6,619 bases of DNA from an uncultured Cytophagaceae bacterium (GTDB lineage: Bacteria; Bacteroidota; Bacteroidia; Cytophagales; Spirosomataceae), in NCBI GenBank assembly GCA_903837305.1, contig CAILUB010000233.1:1-6619 (forward strand), read 5' to 3'. Positions 5,477-6,619 of this stretch are shown here, one piece after another. The position numbers and the translations under genes are program-made. A model generated the notes under the pieces. It saw only the letters and a program-made list of their open reading frames with translations. It searched no databases and had not been told where the DNA came from. How positions within the stretch are numbered: position 1 is the stretch's first letter; every line of letters begins with the position of its first letter.

Positions 5477-5818
5477 ATGCTTACTATTTACGGAATTCCT
5501 GCTTGCAATACGATGAAAAAAGCGTTTGATTATCTAACGGAAAAGGGGATTCCTTTTGTGTTCCACAATTACAAAAAAAGTGGTATCGATGCAGCACAAT
5601 TGCGCTATTTCATCGAGCAATTAGGCGAGGAAACGGTGTTGAACAAACAGGGAAGCACCTATCGTCAATTAAGCGATACGGAGAAAGAAAATTTGGATGT
5701 TTTCTCGTACTTACAAGAAAAAACATCTGCCATCAAGAGACCTATTTTCGTCTTGAATAACAGATGTTTTGCTGGGTTCAAACTAGAAGAATTAGAACTT
5801 TGGTTAGGCAAAAATTAG
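5477..5818 (+). CDS. ArsC/Spx/YffB-family thioredoxin-fold protein
   Basis: This cytoplasmic protein of 113 residues belongs to the ArsC-like thioredoxin-fold family (arsenate reductase ArsC, Spx, YffB). It starts with strand and active-site loop IYGIPACNTMKKAFDYL, with the family cysteine C10 in a CNT(M)KKA setting very like the CDTIKKA of YffB. Later family features are LNKQGSTYRQL (57-67) and IKRPIFVLNNRCFAGF (88-103), where ArsC members carry the cis-proline region and YffB reads IKRPLL. C10 is not in a CXXC pair, so a Spx-like redox switch is unlikely; a second cysteine, C99, lies in the RCFAGF segment. The frame continues upstream to an ATG at 5348, but those extra 43 residues lie over fumC coding sequence and match nothing in the family, so ATG 5477 is chosen. 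There is no ArsB, Acr3 or ArsR neighbour in the same unit, so true arsenate reduction is not supported. The stop overlaps the convergent permease gene by 4 bases. Confidence 0.88.
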   Translation: MLTIYGIPACNTMKKAFDYLTEKGIPFVFHNYKKSGIDAAQLRYFIEQLGEETVLNKQGSTYRQLSDTEKENLDVFSYLQEKTSAIKRPIFVLNNRCFAGFKLEELELWLGKN

Positions 5819-6619
5819 CCTTTATAAAAAAGCCATTTGGCCATTTCTTTGACCGTAATTTTCTTACCGTACATCAAGATTCCTACGCGGTAAATTCGGG
5901 CAGATAGCCAGCTACAACCTAAGAATCCTAGCACTAATAAAACCATAGAAGTGGCTAATTCCCACATGGGAACGCCATAAGGCAAGCGAACCATCATATT
6001 AATAGGTGATGTGAATGGGATCATAGAGGCCCAAAAAGCAATCGTACTATCAGGCTCCTGCATCGTAAACTGCGCCATTACAAAAGCTAAAATGATTGGC
6101 AACATGACGATAAATGTAAATTGCTGCGCTTCAGCTGTATTCTCTACTGCACTACCTATCGCCGCGAAAAGAGAGCTGTACAATAAATAACCAAAAAGGA
6201 AATAGAAAAGGAATCCGCCTACAACCAAAGGTATATTCGTGCTTTCGATCACTTTAGTCACTTCAGCCATGGGCGATGCCTCTTCTACCTGCTTAGCTAC
6301 CTCGGGATCTGCCTTTTTCATTTGCTCCATTTTCTGCTTCACCGGACTTGCTGTATAGAAAGTTGAAGCCACCTGTGATAAGCCAATCGTCAACACAATC
6401 CACAATAAAAACTGGGTTAATCCCACCATTCCTACTCCTAAAATCTTGCCTAACATTAACTGATATGGTTTGATAGACGATATAATCACCTCTATAATTC
6501 GACTACTTTTCTCCTCAATCACCCCATTCATCACTTGAGATCCATACAATAATAAAGTGACGTAAAGAAGCATTCCCATCACTCCAGCTAATATCATGGC
6601 GCCGCCAGAAGATGAACTC
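5815..6619 (-). CDS. ABC-2 type transporter permease, NatB-like (N-terminus beyond window edge)
   Basis: This is the C-terminal part of an inner-membrane permease subunit of an ABC exporter of the NatB/ABC-2 family, which works with an ATPase subunit not seen here. Numbering from the methionine at 6597, predicted membrane segments lie at about 2-22, 45-75 (possibly two), 121-146, 158-176, 185-205 and 210-233. The signature EEKSSRIIEVIISS (28-41) after the first visible segment is the classic ABC-2/NatB cytoplasmic motif. A charged loop (about 84-118, rich in Lys and Glu) separates the second and third hydrophobic regions. The frame stays open from 6597 to the edge, adding SSSSGGA, so that methionine is internal. 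Bacteroidota relatives, as I recall them, are around 400-450 residues, beginning with a short cytoplasmic segment, one membrane helix and a large extracytoplasmic domain; that part is missing here. The substrate cannot be told. The gene ends tail to tail with the ArsC-like gene, sharing TTAG. Confidence 0.9.
   Translation of the reverse strand, partial: SSSSGGAMILAGVMGMLLYVTLLLYGSQVMNGVIEEKSSRIIEVIISSIKPYQLMLGKILGVGMVGLTQFLLWIVLTIGLSQVASTFYTASPVKQKMEQMKKADPEVAKQVEEASPMAEVTKVIESTNIPLVVGGFLFYFLFGYLLYSSLFAAIGSAVENTAEAQQFTFIVMLPIILAFVMAQFTMQEPDSTIAFWASMIPFTSPINMMVRLPYGVPMWELATSMVLLVLGFLGCSWLSARIYRVGILMYGKKITVKEMAKWLFYKG

Noticed and set aside
3218..5818. Arsenic resistance operon (ArsR plus ArsC)
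   Set aside because: fumC and a bidirectional terminator separate the two genes, the ArsR protein has no cysteine, the ArsC-like protein looks like YffB, and no arsenite pump is present.
6595..6597. Start codon of the ABC permease
   Set aside because: The frame stays open to the window edge, and the family signature follows only one membrane segment, so this methionine is internal.

Overview
The window looks like chromosomal housekeeping DNA from a member of the Bacteroidota, probably the Sphingobacteriia (Sphingobacterium/Pedobacter-like). This is inferred from three things. MurF and alanine racemase are fused in one protein, an arrangement I know from Bacteroidota. Start codons are preceded by A/T-rich sequence with no clear Shine-Dalgarno motif. 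The fumC/ArsC-like intergenic region holds matches to the Bacteroidota -7 promoter element TAnnTTTG. I see no phage, insertion sequence, CRISPR array, tRNA or rRNA.

Layout, left to right. Positions 1-380 hold the 3' end of pgk (phosphoglycerate kinase, + strand), closed by a strong hairpin terminator at 404-433. Positions 463-2919 hold the murF-alr fusion (+). Positions 2914-3217 are an intergenic stretch of about 300 bases in two parts. The first part carries two tracts with strict 7-nt periodicity and different motifs (CAGTNNN, then NNTCTNN), separated by a GC-rich 27-nt spacer. The second part is very AT-rich and full of palindromes and repeated TGCTAA/TTAGC motifs. Positions 3218-3925 hold a likely two-gene operon: an ArsR-family repressor and a small YCII-like protein. 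A bidirectional terminator at 3944-3978 separates it from fumC (class II fumarase, - strand, 4016-5419). A 57-nt gap divides fumC from a divergent ArsC/Spx/YffB-like thioredoxin-fold gene (+, 5477-5818). That gene's stop codon overlaps the stop of a convergent ABC-2 (NatB-like) permease gene (-, 5815-6619), which runs off the right edge.

The genes do not form one pathway. pgk (glycolysis) and fumC (TCA cycle) are central metabolism. murF-alr combines D-alanine supply with the last cytoplasmic step of the peptidoglycan stem peptide. The ArsR/YCII pair looks like a self-regulated unit. The ArsC-like and ArsR-like genes should not be read as an arsenic operon: they are separated by fumC, and the ArsR protein lacks the classical cysteine metal site.

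The most unusual feature is the composite heptad-repeat element downstream of murF-alr. Its first unit contains the last codon and the stop codon of the gene. I see no clearly new multi-gene system. The other observations are moderate: operator-like palindromes upstream of arsR, opposing promoters with nearly coincident start sites, and overlapping convergent stop codons with no terminator.
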